Virus record (IMG/VR): IMGVR_UViG_3300043496_000175
Span: 43,207-107,206 of that record
Length of the DNA: 64,000 nt
Source: a virus
Reading direction: 5' to 3' (one strand)
Below the pieces are notes generated by a model. The model was not told the origin of the DNA. It saw nothing but the letters and a program-made list of their open reading frames with translations, and ran no database searches. Shown in pieces: positions 9,435 to 17,049 of the stretch (the stretch's first letter is position 1; the number at the start of each line of letters is the position of its first letter). The translations under genes and the position numbers were made by a program.

Positions 9435-9904
9435 TCCGCACCGTCAGGGACGGGGAGCGGATCCTGCGATTCGAGGCTGACGTTATCGCCACCGCCAGCT
9501 CACATCGGCCAGGTGCACCGCGCTGGAGTGAGCTGGTGGTGTACCGGCTGCCGAGCCAGCAGTACGTCATCTCGAAGATAGGCCGATCGGTACTCGCGCA
9601 CCGGCCGGACTGTGTCCGTGTCACCGGAGAGATGCCTACCTGGCTGGAAGCCGGGGAAGAGGCTCGCGTGCATCGCGAGCCCTGCCTTGAGTGCATGCCG
9701 GACGTCGGGGACGCCATGGACCCACAAACCGTGCTGGAAGCCACCAGGTCCAAAGTTCTTCAAGCCAGGGACCCAGAACACCTGTATCGCGCCCTGATGA
9801 ACAACAGAACCGGACGCCCTGCTCCAATCGTGTCATCAGTCCTACGGCAGCTCCGTGATCATGACTCTGCGTTCGCAGATTGGTCCGCTGTAACAAGCGT
9901 GTAG
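9431..9904 (+). CDS. Hypothetical protein
   Basis: 157 residues, coupled to the upstream winged-helix gene. Contains a PDCVRV...EPCLECMPDV segment whose three Cys and nearby His could bind a metal. C-terminal half is helical. Function not recognised. Confidence 0.6.
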   Translation: MIRTVRDGERILRFEADVIATASSHRPGAPRWSELVVYRLPSQQYVISKIGRSVLAHRPDCVRVTGEMPTWLEAGEEARVHREPCLECMPDVGDAMDPQTVLEATRSKVLQARDPEHLYRALMNNRTGRPAPIVSSVLRQLRDHDSAFADWSAVTSV

Positions 9905-9962
9905 CTGCCAGTAATCAGGGATACTTCGGCTGAAGACTTGTTTCAATGTCGAAGGAGCGCCA

Positions 9963-10556
9963 ATGGGCCGCATACGACGCTTCATTTTCGGCCAGCCGGG
10001 GTGGTCCGACTACCTCTTCCAGATACCTCCTAAGCAACCGGACGCCAGAGCCGTTTACCTCGCCGGGACTGGTTTGATCACCGCGATCCGGGGTGCGCAG
10101 ACGGTGTGGGGCCAACCACCGCAAGCCTGGCTGTTTGTAGAACTTGGCTCGGTGTTCGTGCTGTTCTGGGGATGGGTCTGGATTGCGGTAGGTGTCATCA
10201 CTCTTTTGGTGGCTGCCACGGGGCACCGACACCCCGACTGGGATCGACTCAGTGCATTCAGCATGCTGATGCTCTGGTTCGTCTGGGGTCTGATCTACCT
10301 AGTTAGCGCATGGTTGGCTCCAACGAGTGACCGAAGGCTCATTGACCTGTATGCCGGTCTCGGGTTAATTTTCACGGGAATCATTCTGTCAGCCGGTGTT
10401 ATCCAGGGCCTACGGAAGACTCACGAGATCTACCTGCGAGAGCAGTCCGAGAAGGCCCGGCGGGATCTTGAAGTCACTCTCATCGAGGTGACCAAGGAGA
10501 ACGAGAGGCTCCGCTTGGACTGTGAGCACCTACGCAGGCCGGAGGTCGAGCTGTGA
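9963..10556 (+). CDS. Multi-pass membrane protein upstream of endolysin
   Basis: 197 residues with three clear hydrophobic segments (about 58-88, 101-124, 132-154), a possible fourth weak one near 32-50, and a charged C-terminal coiled coil (EKARRDLEVTLIEVTKENERLR). Start ATG follows GAAGGAGCGCCA. Placement two genes before the endolysin makes a role in lysis (holin, antiholin or export helper) plausible but unproven. A separate r1t-type holin candidate exists at 43729-43938. Confidence 0.65.
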   Translation: MGRIRRFIFGQPGWSDYLFQIPPKQPDARAVYLAGTGLITAIRGAQTVWGQPPQAWLFVELGSVFVLFWGWVWIAVGVITLLVAATGHRHPDWDRLSAFSMLMLWFVWGLIYLVSAWLAPTSDRRLIDLYAGLGLIFTGIILSAGVIQGLRKTHEIYLREQSEKARRDLEVTLIEVTKENERLRLDCEHLRRPEVEL

Positions 10557-11026
10557 CCTTTGAACAGGCAATCGCGATCATCGTCGTCGCCATCATCACG
10601 GCGGCGGGGAGTATCTACGCAGCACGGAAGTCAGCGAAAAACGACCAGAACCGGATCAACCAGGCCATGGTCACGGTGCTCGGGGTGGAGCGCGAAAAGA
10701 TCGCGGCGGAACTGGATCGGGCAACCATCCGGACCAACGCTACGAATGAGCAGTTGGAAAAGGTGGGGACCGACTTGAGAGCTGCGAAAGAAGAGTTGAC
10801 CGAAGTCAGGATCACTCACAGGGAAGCCATAGCCGAGAAGGACGCCACGATCAGGGAACGTGACGCTACGATCCGGGAGGTACAGGCTCGTACCATCGAG
10901 CTGGAAGCCATGTTGAACGCCTGCCGAACCGAGCTGGGACAGGTGCGTGCAGAGCTGCAGAACGCCTTGACGTTGATCCACCAGCAGGCGCAGCAGCTTC
11001 AAACGCAAAGGAACGGCCAGTCCTAG
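10553..11026 (+). CDS. Single-pass membrane protein with long coiled coil
   Basis: 157 residues: one N-terminal transmembrane segment (EQAIAIIVVAIITAAGSIYA) then about 120 residues of uninterrupted heptad-like coiled coil. The start is GTG and overlaps the previous stop. The topology matches holin-like or spanin-like accessory lysis proteins. It sits just before the endolysin. No family-specific motif. Confidence 0.65.
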   Translation: MTFEQAIAIIVVAIITAAGSIYAARKSAKNDQNRINQAMVTVLGVEREKIAAELDRATIRTNATNEQLEKVGTDLRAAKEELTEVRITHREAIAEKDATIRERDATIREVQARTIELEAMLNACRTELGQVRAELQNALTLIHQQAQQLQTQRNGQS

Positions 11027-11041
11027 CCAGGAGGCTCCGTA

Positions 11042-12172
11042 GTGTCTCTCGACCAGTGGCCAGCAGCGTTCAAAGCTGCTGGCCTTTCCGTACAGCTACA
11101 CAACGGGTTCCCCAACACATCCAAACCGCAGGGCTCACTGAACAGCCCGCTGATGTCCTTGTATGTCCACCATGACGCCACCCCGGCTGGGCCGACGCCC
11201 GGCGCGTTGAACTGGATCATTGACTCCTACAATTCCGGTTCTCCCAGCGCCCAGCTTTGGCTGGACACCTCGGGTGTCTGGCACTTCTGCGGAGCTGGAG
11301 TGGCCTCCCACGCCGGGGTGGTCCGGGGTGGGCTCACCAACCGGAACTCGGTGGGTGTGGAGACGGATCACACCGTCAACGAGTTGTACCCAGCACCCAT
11401 GATGTCCAGCCTACTCAAAGGCTGTGCAGTGGCTTGCAAGGTGGAGAAGCGGCAGGCGGATTTCATCACCTTCCACAAGATCGAAGCGTCTCCGCGAGGC
11501 CGCAAGCAGGACCCATGGCTCACCCAGGCCAGCAACACCCAAGCCAACTGGGACAAGGAGCTGGCCGATTTCCGCGCCAAGGTTCAGATCCTGATCAGTA
11601 CCGGCGGCAACATAGACATTCCCACTGGCCCCAACATCCCATCTGAAGGAGATTGGTTCGACATGGCAACGGAAGCGGATCTGGAACGGGTCGTTGACAA
11701 AAAGCTCCAGCAGTATGCTGCGCACTACGGTCGTGAGTCAGTCAAGGCACTGATCAATCAGCAGACGAACGCTACTGGACAGCCGGATTACTACCCCTAC
11801 GGTGACACCGCGAAGACGCAGATCGCTGACACAGTGTGGAACAAGGGCATTAAGTCTTCCGTGGACGGACAGACCTATTCGGCGGCCGGATACCTGGCGT
11901 CGAGTGATTGGCGCATCCAGGATATTCAGTCGCGGATGAGCACATTGTCCCGGGCTGAGTTGAATGAGGTTGCTCGGTGGATCGTTGCAGAACTTGATGG
12001 CGATGCTTCCACCACTACCACTGCGACGTACACCGTCAAGTCCGGCGACACCTTCACCAGCATCGCCACAGCTCACGGCATCAGCGTGGACCAGCTCAAG
12101 GAGCTGAATCCGAAGGTCACCGACATCAACAACATCAACCCTGGGGATGTTTTGAACGTCCCAAAAGCGTAG
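11042..12172 (+). CDS. Endolysin: amidase (PGRP/Amidase_2) plus LysM
   Basis: 376 residues, start GTG after CCAGGAGGCTCCGTA. N-terminal zinc amidase of the PGRP/Amidase_2 type: the YVHHD strand (His43/44), SGVWHFCGAG, SHAGV, and FHKIEASPRGRKQDP near 144-157 supply the expected metal His and Lys/Asp positions for N-acetylmuramoyl-L-alanine amidase activity. Linker, then one LysM peptidoglycan-binding repeat (about 328-374, YTVKSGDTFTSIA...). No signal peptide, so export would need a holin. The stop codon sits on a frameshift signal that can extend the protein to 549 residues. Confidence 0.93.
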   Translation: MSLDQWPAAFKAAGLSVQLHNGFPNTSKPQGSLNSPLMSLYVHHDATPAGPTPGALNWIIDSYNSGSPSAQLWLDTSGVWHFCGAGVASHAGVVRGGLTNRNSVGVETDHTVNELYPAPMMSSLLKGCAVACKVEKRQADFITFHKIEASPRGRKQDPWLTQASNTQANWDKELADFRAKVQILISTGGNIDIPTGPNIPSEGDWFDMATEADLERVVDKKLQQYAAHYGRESVKALINQQTNATGQPDYYPYGDTAKTQIADTVWNKGIKSSVDGQTYSAAGYLASSDWRIQDIQSRMSTLSRAELNEVARWIVAELDGDASTTTTATYTVKSGDTFTSIATAHGISVDQLKELNPKVTDINNINPGDVLNVPKA

Positions 12173-12193
12173 AGCCCGCGATCGACAAGCGGG
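12160..12193 (+). promoter_or_regulatory. Programmed -1 frameshift signal at endolysin stop
   Basis: C CCA AAA in the endolysin frame (12160-12166) is a perfect X XXY YYZ heptamer, four bases before the TAG stop at 12170. Eight bases later a stem-loop starts: CCCGC (12175-12179) pairs with GCGGG (12189-12193) around a nine-base loop. Heptamer, spacer and stem match the standard -1 recoding layout. The -1 frame is open at once and continues for 174 codons. Confidence 0.75.
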
Positions 12194-12690
12194 ACAAGTA
12201 CCGGGCGCAAGTTGATCAAGCAGTCGAGGACTTCGGAAACCTGCGTCCCACCAAGTGGGGACCTTTGCCCAGGGCCCGCGCCAAGCGGATCTCCTACCGC
12301 ACGATCTTCGCAGAGACTGACTGGCGGAACCTGGCGAACGCATCGGTGCCGGAGAGTTTGAACTACCCCAACGATGGGCAAGGCAAGGACAAGGACTCAG
12401 TCGGGCTCTACCAGCAGCGTGCTCGCTGGTGGGGGACCACGATGGGTTCGATGGATCCGTACATCGCCACCACGCGGTTCCTGGACCGGATGCTGCAGAA
12501 CGCGCCGAGCTGGTTCACCACCGATGAAGCGGAGGTAGCTCAGATGGTGCAGGGCTCGCAGTACGACGGCGTTACGATTGATCCCGTCACCCGAAAGCCT
12601 TACCCTTTTGCTCAGAATTACCGCGATCGGGATGCTCAGACGGCGGCGATGGAGCGGGACCTGAGCTACTACGGAAACGGGGGCAAGTAG
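12166..12690 (+). CDS. Lysozyme-like second endolysin domain (-1 frame)
   Basis: 174 codons continuing in the -1 frame from the slip site. The protein contains SVPESLNYPNDG...DSVGLYQQR...WWG, the pattern of lysozyme/transglycosylase-like phage cell-wall hydrolases with a candidate catalytic Glu in PES. The frame has no ATG, GTG or TTG between the endolysin stop region and a TTG at 12265, which would lie inside the domain and lacks a ribosome site. I therefore read it as the C-terminal part of a 549-residue fusion. A separate 141-residue protein from 12265 is the alternative. Confidence 0.75.
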   Translation, partial: SVEPAIDKRDKYRAQVDQAVEDFGNLRPTKWGPLPRARAKRISYRTIFAETDWRNLANASVPESLNYPNDGQGKDKDSVGLYQQRARWWGTTMGSMDPYIATTRFLDRMLQNAPSWFTTDEAEVAQMVQGSQYDGVTIDPVTRKPYPFAQNYRDRDAQTAAMERDLSYYGNGGK

Positions 12691-13131
12691 GTGCCCGAGG
12701 AAGTACACATCCACGTTCACGTCCACACCGGTGGCACGAGCGAAGAACACACCCAGATCCTGGACGCCGTCCAGGAACTAACAGAAGGAGTCGCCAGCAT
12801 GGCAGCAGATCTCTCCGGCCTCACCAATGAGGTATCGGAACAGGAAACCACCGTCGCCGGTGCGGTTGCACTGATCAACGGTTTCGGCGCTCAGCTCGAT
12901 GAGCTGCTCCAGCAGGCGGAAGAGGGCCGCGTTGACGTGGCCGCCATCTCCGCTCTCAAGGACCGGCTCGACGCCTCCACCAACTCCCTGGCCGAGGCCG
13001 TTACGGCCAACACCCCGGAGTCCCCGGAGGAGCCGCCGGTTGAGGAACCGCCGGTGGAAGAGCCGCCCGTCGAGGAGCCTCCGGTTGACGAAGAGCCCGC
13101 GCCGCCGGTGGAGGGCAACGTCAACCCGTGA
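12691..13131 (+). CDS. His-rich, coiled-coil, Pro-Glu repeat protein
   Basis: 146 residues, GTG start directly after the upstream TAG. N-terminus EVHIHVHVHTGG alternates His with beta-branched residues. The middle is a coiled coil (about 22-110). The end has four near-identical EEPPVEEPPV-type repeats. Such proteins often close actinophage lysis cassettes. Function unknown. Its stop abuts the stop of a convergent gene with no gap. Confidence 0.65.
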   Translation: MPEEVHIHVHVHTGGTSEEHTQILDAVQELTEGVASMAADLSGLTNEVSEQETTVAGAVALINGFGAQLDELLQQAEEGRVDVAAISALKDRLDASTNSLAEAVTANTPESPEEPPVEEPPVEEPPVEEPPVDEEPAPPVEGNVNP

Positions 13132-13368
13132 TCACAGCTTGGTGACTTCGGACGGCCGGTAGTAGTAGACCCGGCCACCAATCTCCACGCCGACTTCGCC
13201 CATATTGTGATTGTCAACAACCCCCGTGCGGCCATTGAAGTGGCCGCCGGGGGTTGTCCCTATTTTGACCCTGGCACCCACCGGCAGCCCGGTGATCCGT
13301 TCGTACGTCCGAACGTTCTCTTCCTTGGTGATCTTCGCCTTGGCGGCGGATTCCTTCGTTCCTACCAT
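13132..13368 (-). CDS. Small KOW/SH3-like protein
   Basis: 78 residues, start ATG. After a helical Lys-rich N-terminus comes a small beta-barrel pattern (LPVGARVKIGT...GRTGVVDNHNMGEVGVEIGGRVYYYR) like KOW or SH3-type domains. Last gene of the leftward 15889-13132 group. Function unknown. Confidence 0.6.
   Translation of the reverse strand: MVGTKESAAKAKITKEENVRTYERITGLPVGARVKIGTTPGGHFNGRTGVVDNHNMGEVGVEIGGRVYYYRPSEVTKL
13217..13257 (+). terminator. Rightward terminator hairpin inside convergent gene
   Basis: ACAACCCCC, two unpaired bases, GCGGCCA, six-base loop, TGGCCGC, one bulge, GGGGGTTGT: 16 base pairs in total, followed on the + strand by CCCTATTTTGACC. It lies 86 bases beyond the last + gene and within the coding sequence of the opposing gene. 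Likely ends the tail/lysis transcript. Confidence 0.65.
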
Positions 13369-13393
13369 CGGTCGTCCACGTCCTTCTCAGTTG

Positions 13394-14383
13394 TCATGCG
13401 CGCTGGCGTGAGCGAATCGCTCGCACCGTCTGGTTGCTTTGGGATGGACGCAAGCGCGGAATGTCCTGGTCCTTGGTGTTCAAGCTGGCGATCCTGCTCC
13501 GCACCTCGTGCTGTACCGCCGTCGTCACATCCGGCGTCGTCCCCTCCGGGGATTCGTGGGCAGACTGTAGTGAATGGGCTCCCCATTGGTACGCCTCCTG
13601 CGTCTTGGTGGCGACCCACTGGTTGTGGATCTCATCCCGGAAGCTGTGAGCCATCACGGTAGGGCTGGCCGTGGCTTCCAGGTGCTGGAGACCGTACTGC
13701 GTGCGATCTACGTTTCCAAGCGGTAGAGAGGAATCCCACTCCGTTGACCTGGCAATACGGGAGATCGGTAGCTGTCCGTGGAGGATTCCGGTCCGGGACT
13801 TGACCATCCCGGGGATGTTCTGGTCTTCGCCGCGCATGTAGGTCTCCACAGCGACAGCACTCGCACGGACCCCGTAACTCTCCAGGTGACCGATCGCCTT
13901 GGCGATGTGCTGGTTCAGCGGCTGCTGGAACTCTTCGGGGTCCAGTGTCCTGAGCACCTCAGCGCCCTTCTGGCTGAACAAAGCAGTGGCGATGAGGGCT
14001 TTCTCGGCGGTGGGGTTCCCGATAGGCGTACCAGGCATTGAGGGTGCCAATGCTTGCCACTGGGCAGCACGAGCATCTTCTGCAGCACTCTGAAGTTCCT
14101 GAGCTGCAATCACCCGCTGGCGGTCTGCCACGATAGCTGCGTTACGGCGAGCCATCTCTTCCTTGCTCAGTTCCATTTCGGGTGCCTTCTCTCGGTGGAG
14201 CATCCTGTCCTTGAGCAGCGGCCCTGGGTTTTCCTTCTCCCAGTCGCGGGTCTCTTCTGCGTACCCGAGGCCGCCGTTGTCACGCTTGACTTCCCACGCA
14301 GCTCGATCAGCGCGGTGCTCCTGCACCCACAGACGGTGGGCGCAGGAGCTGGCGCAGGCTCTCATGCCTGGTGAGCAGGGCAT
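13394..14383 (-). CDS. Orphan DnaB N-terminal-like protein with Cys-rich start
   Basis: 329 residues from the ATG at 14383, which overlaps the previous stop as TGATG and has GGAGG four bases upstream. N-terminus has CxxxxxxCxxxCxH spacing, possibly zinc-binding. Residues about 125-190 (TAEKALIATALF...LDPEEFQQPLNQHIAKAI..., then VAVETYM) match the replicative helicase DnaB N-terminal domain, which contacts primase or loader. No RecA-like ATPase follows; the C-terminus is unrelated. Could modulate the host helicase. Domain call is by pattern. Confidence 0.65.
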   Translation of the reverse strand: MPCSPGMRACASSCAHRLWVQEHRADRAAWEVKRDNGGLGYAEETRDWEKENPGPLLKDRMLHREKAPEMELSKEEMARRNAAIVADRQRVIAAQELQSAAEDARAAQWQALAPSMPGTPIGNPTAEKALIATALFSQKGAEVLRTLDPEEFQQPLNQHIAKAIGHLESYGVRASAVAVETYMRGEDQNIPGMVKSRTGILHGQLPISRIARSTEWDSSLPLGNVDRTQYGLQHLEATASPTVMAHSFRDEIHNQWVATKTQEAYQWGAHSLQSAHESPEGTTPDVTTAVQHEVRSRIASLNTKDQDIPRLRPSQSNQTVRAIRSRQRA

Positions 14384-14862
14384 CAGGCCTCCAGTAGTTC
14401 TCTCAGGTTGAACTTCTTCCCGAGACAATCCTGGATGGTGACGTGAGCCCCTGAGAACCCGCGAAAGTGGTTGTCGTACAGCAGGCAGTGACTAGGCATG
14501 GTCACCTGTTGTCGGATGAACATCTCACCCTCCTTAGTCACTCTCCACCACCCAGCGCGTCCACCGTCTTCACGCTTCTCCTCGGCTTCTTCCACCAAGC
14601 CCCAGTAGCGGAGTTTGCCCTCTTCACGGGTTCCGCCGAGACAGACCTTGGTGACATCCACGAACCATGTGGTGCCTCCCGCCTTGTACATCTGAATCAG
14701 TGAACGAGCCATCCCTGAGTTCAGTTTTCGGCGGTACTGCTTGGCGAGCTGGGTGCAGCAGGGGCATTTGGCTCCCTGTGCGTTGATGACCTGGTCACGG
14801 ATCCAGGAGCGTGCTTCTCCCAGGGTGGCGTTCATGCCTCCGGGGAAGTCTGGGAGGTCCAT
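14383..14862 (-). CDS. Zinc-motif hypothetical protein
   Basis: 159 residues. Contains CPCC in an ARSWIRDQVINAQGAKCPCC context, then a basic helix and a winged-helix-like segment (YWGLVEEA...GWWRVTKEGEMFI). Probably binds nucleic acid. Function not recognised. Overlaps the next gene by one base. Confidence 0.6.
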   Translation of the reverse strand: MDLPDFPGGMNATLGEARSWIRDQVINAQGAKCPCCTQLAKQYRRKLNSGMARSLIQMYKAGGTTWFVDVTKVCLGGTREEGKLRYWGLVEEAEEKREDGGRAGWWRVTKEGEMFIRQQVTMPSHCLLYDNHFRGFSGAHVTIQDCLGKKFNLRELLEA

Positions 14863-14880
14863 TGCTCGGACGGGCCTTTC

Positions 14881-15675
14881 CTAGTTATGTGACGCGGCGG
14901 GACGCCGACGCCGGTGCGCTGCGTACAGGAGCAGTCCGCCAAGAGCGACAGTGGCGATCCCGATGTACAGCAACTGAACGGTGTTGAGCCCGGTGTAGGC
15001 CAACGACTCAACACTACCGGATGCTCCGGTATCAAGCAATACCGGGGCCGCCGCTACTGTTGAGGTGAGGTAGCTAGTGGTCGGTGCGCCGTTGACGTAG
15101 TTCACGATCGGCTGGATCACGCGCTCCTGGACCTGCAGCACGGTTTCGTTGTCACCCTGCACGGTCTCGGTGGCGATGACCGTCTTGGTGACTTCATGCG
15201 TCACGTCGTTGACCGAGATGACTGTCTTCTCCGCCGTTACCGTAGCCGTGGAAACATCGATCGCCGTGGTGATCGCGGTTTCCGTGGCCGTTTCGGTGGC
15301 GGTCGTGGTGATGGTTCCCACCGTGACGGTGCTGGTGACAGTAGCACCGGTTTCGGTCACCGTTGTGGTACCGCCCGGTGCGGTAACTGTCGCCGTCTCG
15401 GTGACCGTGTCCCCTGGAAGCTGCTCAGTGACCGTTGCCGTCTGGTGATCGGTGACCGTGGTGTAGACGTCCTCGTAGACGGTCGTCGGGACCTCTTCGT
15501 AGACGGTGGTGGGGACGTCCACGTAGCAGGTAACCGTCACGGTGACGGTTGTCGGGGGTGGTGTGCACCCGTACTGGCAGCCACCGTGGTCACCGGTAGC
15601 GAGTGCGGCGGTTGCCGATAGCAGCATCAGACCGGCGGAGAGTCCACCGACTGTGAGAACGGAACGGAGGTTCAT
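14881..15675 (-). CDS. Secreted Thr/Val-rich protein with LAYTG sortase signal
   Basis: 264 residues. N-terminal signal peptide (MNLRSVLTVGG..., hydrophobic core, ATAALATG cleavage area). Residues 40-200 are a Thr-Val-Glu repeat region (TVT/TET/TTVYE units) like extended cell-wall stalks. C-terminus has LAYTG, a 20-residue hydrophobic segment and RRRR, the cell-wall sorting layout. LAxTG is the motif recognised by class E sortases of Actinobacteria. The product should be covalently attached to the host wall, displaying the phage protein outside. Start ATG with GGACACCC; own transcription unit likely. Confidence 0.85.
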   Translation of the reverse strand: MNLRSVLTVGGLSAGLMLLSATAALATGDHGGCQYGCTPPPTTVTVTVTCYVDVPTTVYEEVPTTVYEDVYTTVTDHQTATVTEQLPGDTVTETATVTAPGGTTTVTETGATVTSTVTVGTITTTATETATETAITTAIDVSTATVTAEKTVISVNDVTHEVTKTVIATETVQGDNETVLQVQERVIQPIVNYVNGAPTTSYLTSTVAAAPVLLDTGASGSVESLAYTGLNTVQLLYIGIATVALGGLLLYAAHRRRRPAASHN

Positions 15676-15691
15676 GGGTGTCCTTTCAGGA

Positions 15692-15889
15692 CTAAGAGAG
15701 ATCTCCAGGAGCGGCCGATGCCTGCTCCTGTGCCAGCACGAAGGCCGAGAGCTGATCCGGGTCTTCTACGTGCTGGTTGAACGTGGGCTCGGGCGGCGGA
15801 TCAAGGAGATCGGCCGCCTCTCGTAGTTCGCGCGCGAGTGTTCCGCGTACATCGAACTTGAGCTTGACTTCGGCTTCGCCTAGATCCAT
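15692..15889 (-). CDS. Small acidic hypothetical protein
   Basis: 65 residues, helical N-terminus (TLARELREAADLLD) and acidic Pro-rich end. Start ATG after GAGAGGCACCAG. First gene leftward of the divergent promoter region. No recognised function. Confidence 0.55.
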   Translation of the reverse strand: MDLGEAEVKLKFDVRGTLARELREAADLLDPPPEPTFNQHVEDPDQLSAFVLAQEQASAAPGDLS

Positions 15890-15930
15890 CTGGTGCCTCT
15901 CGTTCGTGAAGTTGTCGCTCCGTCATCATG

Positions 15931-15965
15931 AGAATAGCATGAGTATTGTCAACCTTGTCAACAAG
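15931..15965 (-). promoter_or_regulatory. Divergent control region with TTGTCAAC repeats
   Basis: Leftward: TTGACA (15956-15961) and TATTCT (15931-15936), 19 bases apart. Two TTGTCAAC repeats (15946-15953 and 15955-15962) lie here, the second inside the near palindrome CTTGT-CA-ACAAG (15954-15965). It separates the leftward 15889 gene from the rightward replication operon, so an operator role is plausible but unproven. Confidence 0.4.
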
Positions 15966-15989
15966 TTATCGGCGTGCTTCACTGGTCGG

Positions 15990-16973
15990 ATGCCGCTAGA
16001 ACAGGTCTCTTACTCGTCCCTCAAACAGTGGTCAACGTGCCCCCGCCTCGGGTACTTCGGCCAATACCTCGGATTGGAGAAAAAGGAGCAGAACCGCACG
16101 GGCGCAATGCCTTTCGGGTCACGGATCCACACCGCCCTGGAACTCTGGGGGCGCAGCGGATGGACCATCCCAGCCGCCACCATCTGGCAGAAGCTGATGG
16201 ACCGGGAGTGGGAGATCGCAGAAGAGATGGCGTTCCCGCCAGAGGACCTGGACAAGGAATCCAAGATGGGCCAGATCATGCTCGAAGGCTTCGAGCAATG
16301 GCTGGAAGAGCAAGGTGTCTACGGCCACTGGAAGGTGGTGGGGATCGAAGTCAAGCTCTCCACCGTGCTGACCATCGAACTGGAGAGCGGGCAGCAGATC
16401 GACGTCTTGCTCAGAGGCAAGCTCGACGTCCTATCCCAGGACCAGCTCAGCGGTGATCTCTACGTGGAGGACTACAAGACGACGTCGTCCCTGACCGAGG
16501 AGTCCAAGCTGGCGCTGCTCAACGAGAGCCAGGGTCCGATGTACGTGATCCTGGAGCGCCGCCAGGCCGGGCAGACCCAGCGGGTCTCCGGGTTCATCCT
16601 CACAATGCTCCGCAAGGTGATGCGCGGGCCGTCCAGCAAGCCGCCCTACTACAAGCGGTTGGTGGAGCCCTACACCGAGGACCGGCTCGCCGCCGCCGAG
16701 CAGAACGTCATCGCTCAGGTGGACCGGGTAGCCTCGATCGTCGGCAAGTTGGACGCCGGGGCAGACCATCGCAAGGTCGCGCCCTTCCAGACCAGTTGGC
16801 AGTGCAAGACCTGCCCTTACAAGCTCCCCTGCTACGAGATGCAGCAAGGTAACTTCTCCGGTGGAGAGCGAATGCTGCTGGACCTGTACGTCAAGGGAAA
16901 CCCGTTGCAGCGCTACGAGGAAGACCCCGCCAACACCCTCACCGGACTTGGATTTCTTGACAAGGAGGTGTAG
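15990..16973 (+). CDS. Cas4/RecB-type exonuclease with Fe-S cysteines
   Basis: 327 residues from ATG 15990 (MPLEQVSYSSLKQW); ATG 15939 would add 17 residues. A PD-(D/E)XK nuclease: GSRIHTALEL near 45, LRGKLDVLS and EDYKT near 130-155 give the Asp, Glu/Asp and Lys of the active site. Cys17 (STCPRL) and CKTCPYKLPC near the C-terminus form the four-Cys iron-sulphur arrangement of Cas4/AddB nucleases. First gene of the replication operon; expected to resect DNA ends for the downstream annealase and ssDNA-binding protein. Confidence 0.88.
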   Translation: MPLEQVSYSSLKQWSTCPRLGYFGQYLGLEKKEQNRTGAMPFGSRIHTALELWGRSGWTIPAATIWQKLMDREWEIAEEMAFPPEDLDKESKMGQIMLEGFEQWLEEQGVYGHWKVVGIEVKLSTVLTIELESGQQIDVLLRGKLDVLSQDQLSGDLYVEDYKTTSSLTEESKLALLNESQGPMYVILERRQAGQTQRVSGFILTMLRKVMRGPSSKPPYYKRLVEPYTEDRLAAAEQNVIAQVDRVASIVGKLDAGADHRKVAPFQTSWQCKTCPYKLPCYEMQQGNFSGGERMLLDLYVKGNPLQRYEEDPANTLTGLGFLDKEV

Positions 16974-17049
16974 TATTGCAGAGCTATCAACAAGCGGTGA
17001 GGAGGGAAGAGCAGCAGTCCGCAGTCACTGTCAGTGAAAGGATCGTCCT

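Noticed and set aside
10553-11026. Calling this gene the holin outright
   Set aside because: One membrane segment and a long coiled coil fit several lysis or structural roles, and the r1t-type holin at 43729 has a better family match.
15149-15621. Rightward frames opposite the surface protein
   Set aside because: Mirror images of the Thr/Val repeat with valine-serine periodicity; no start signals.
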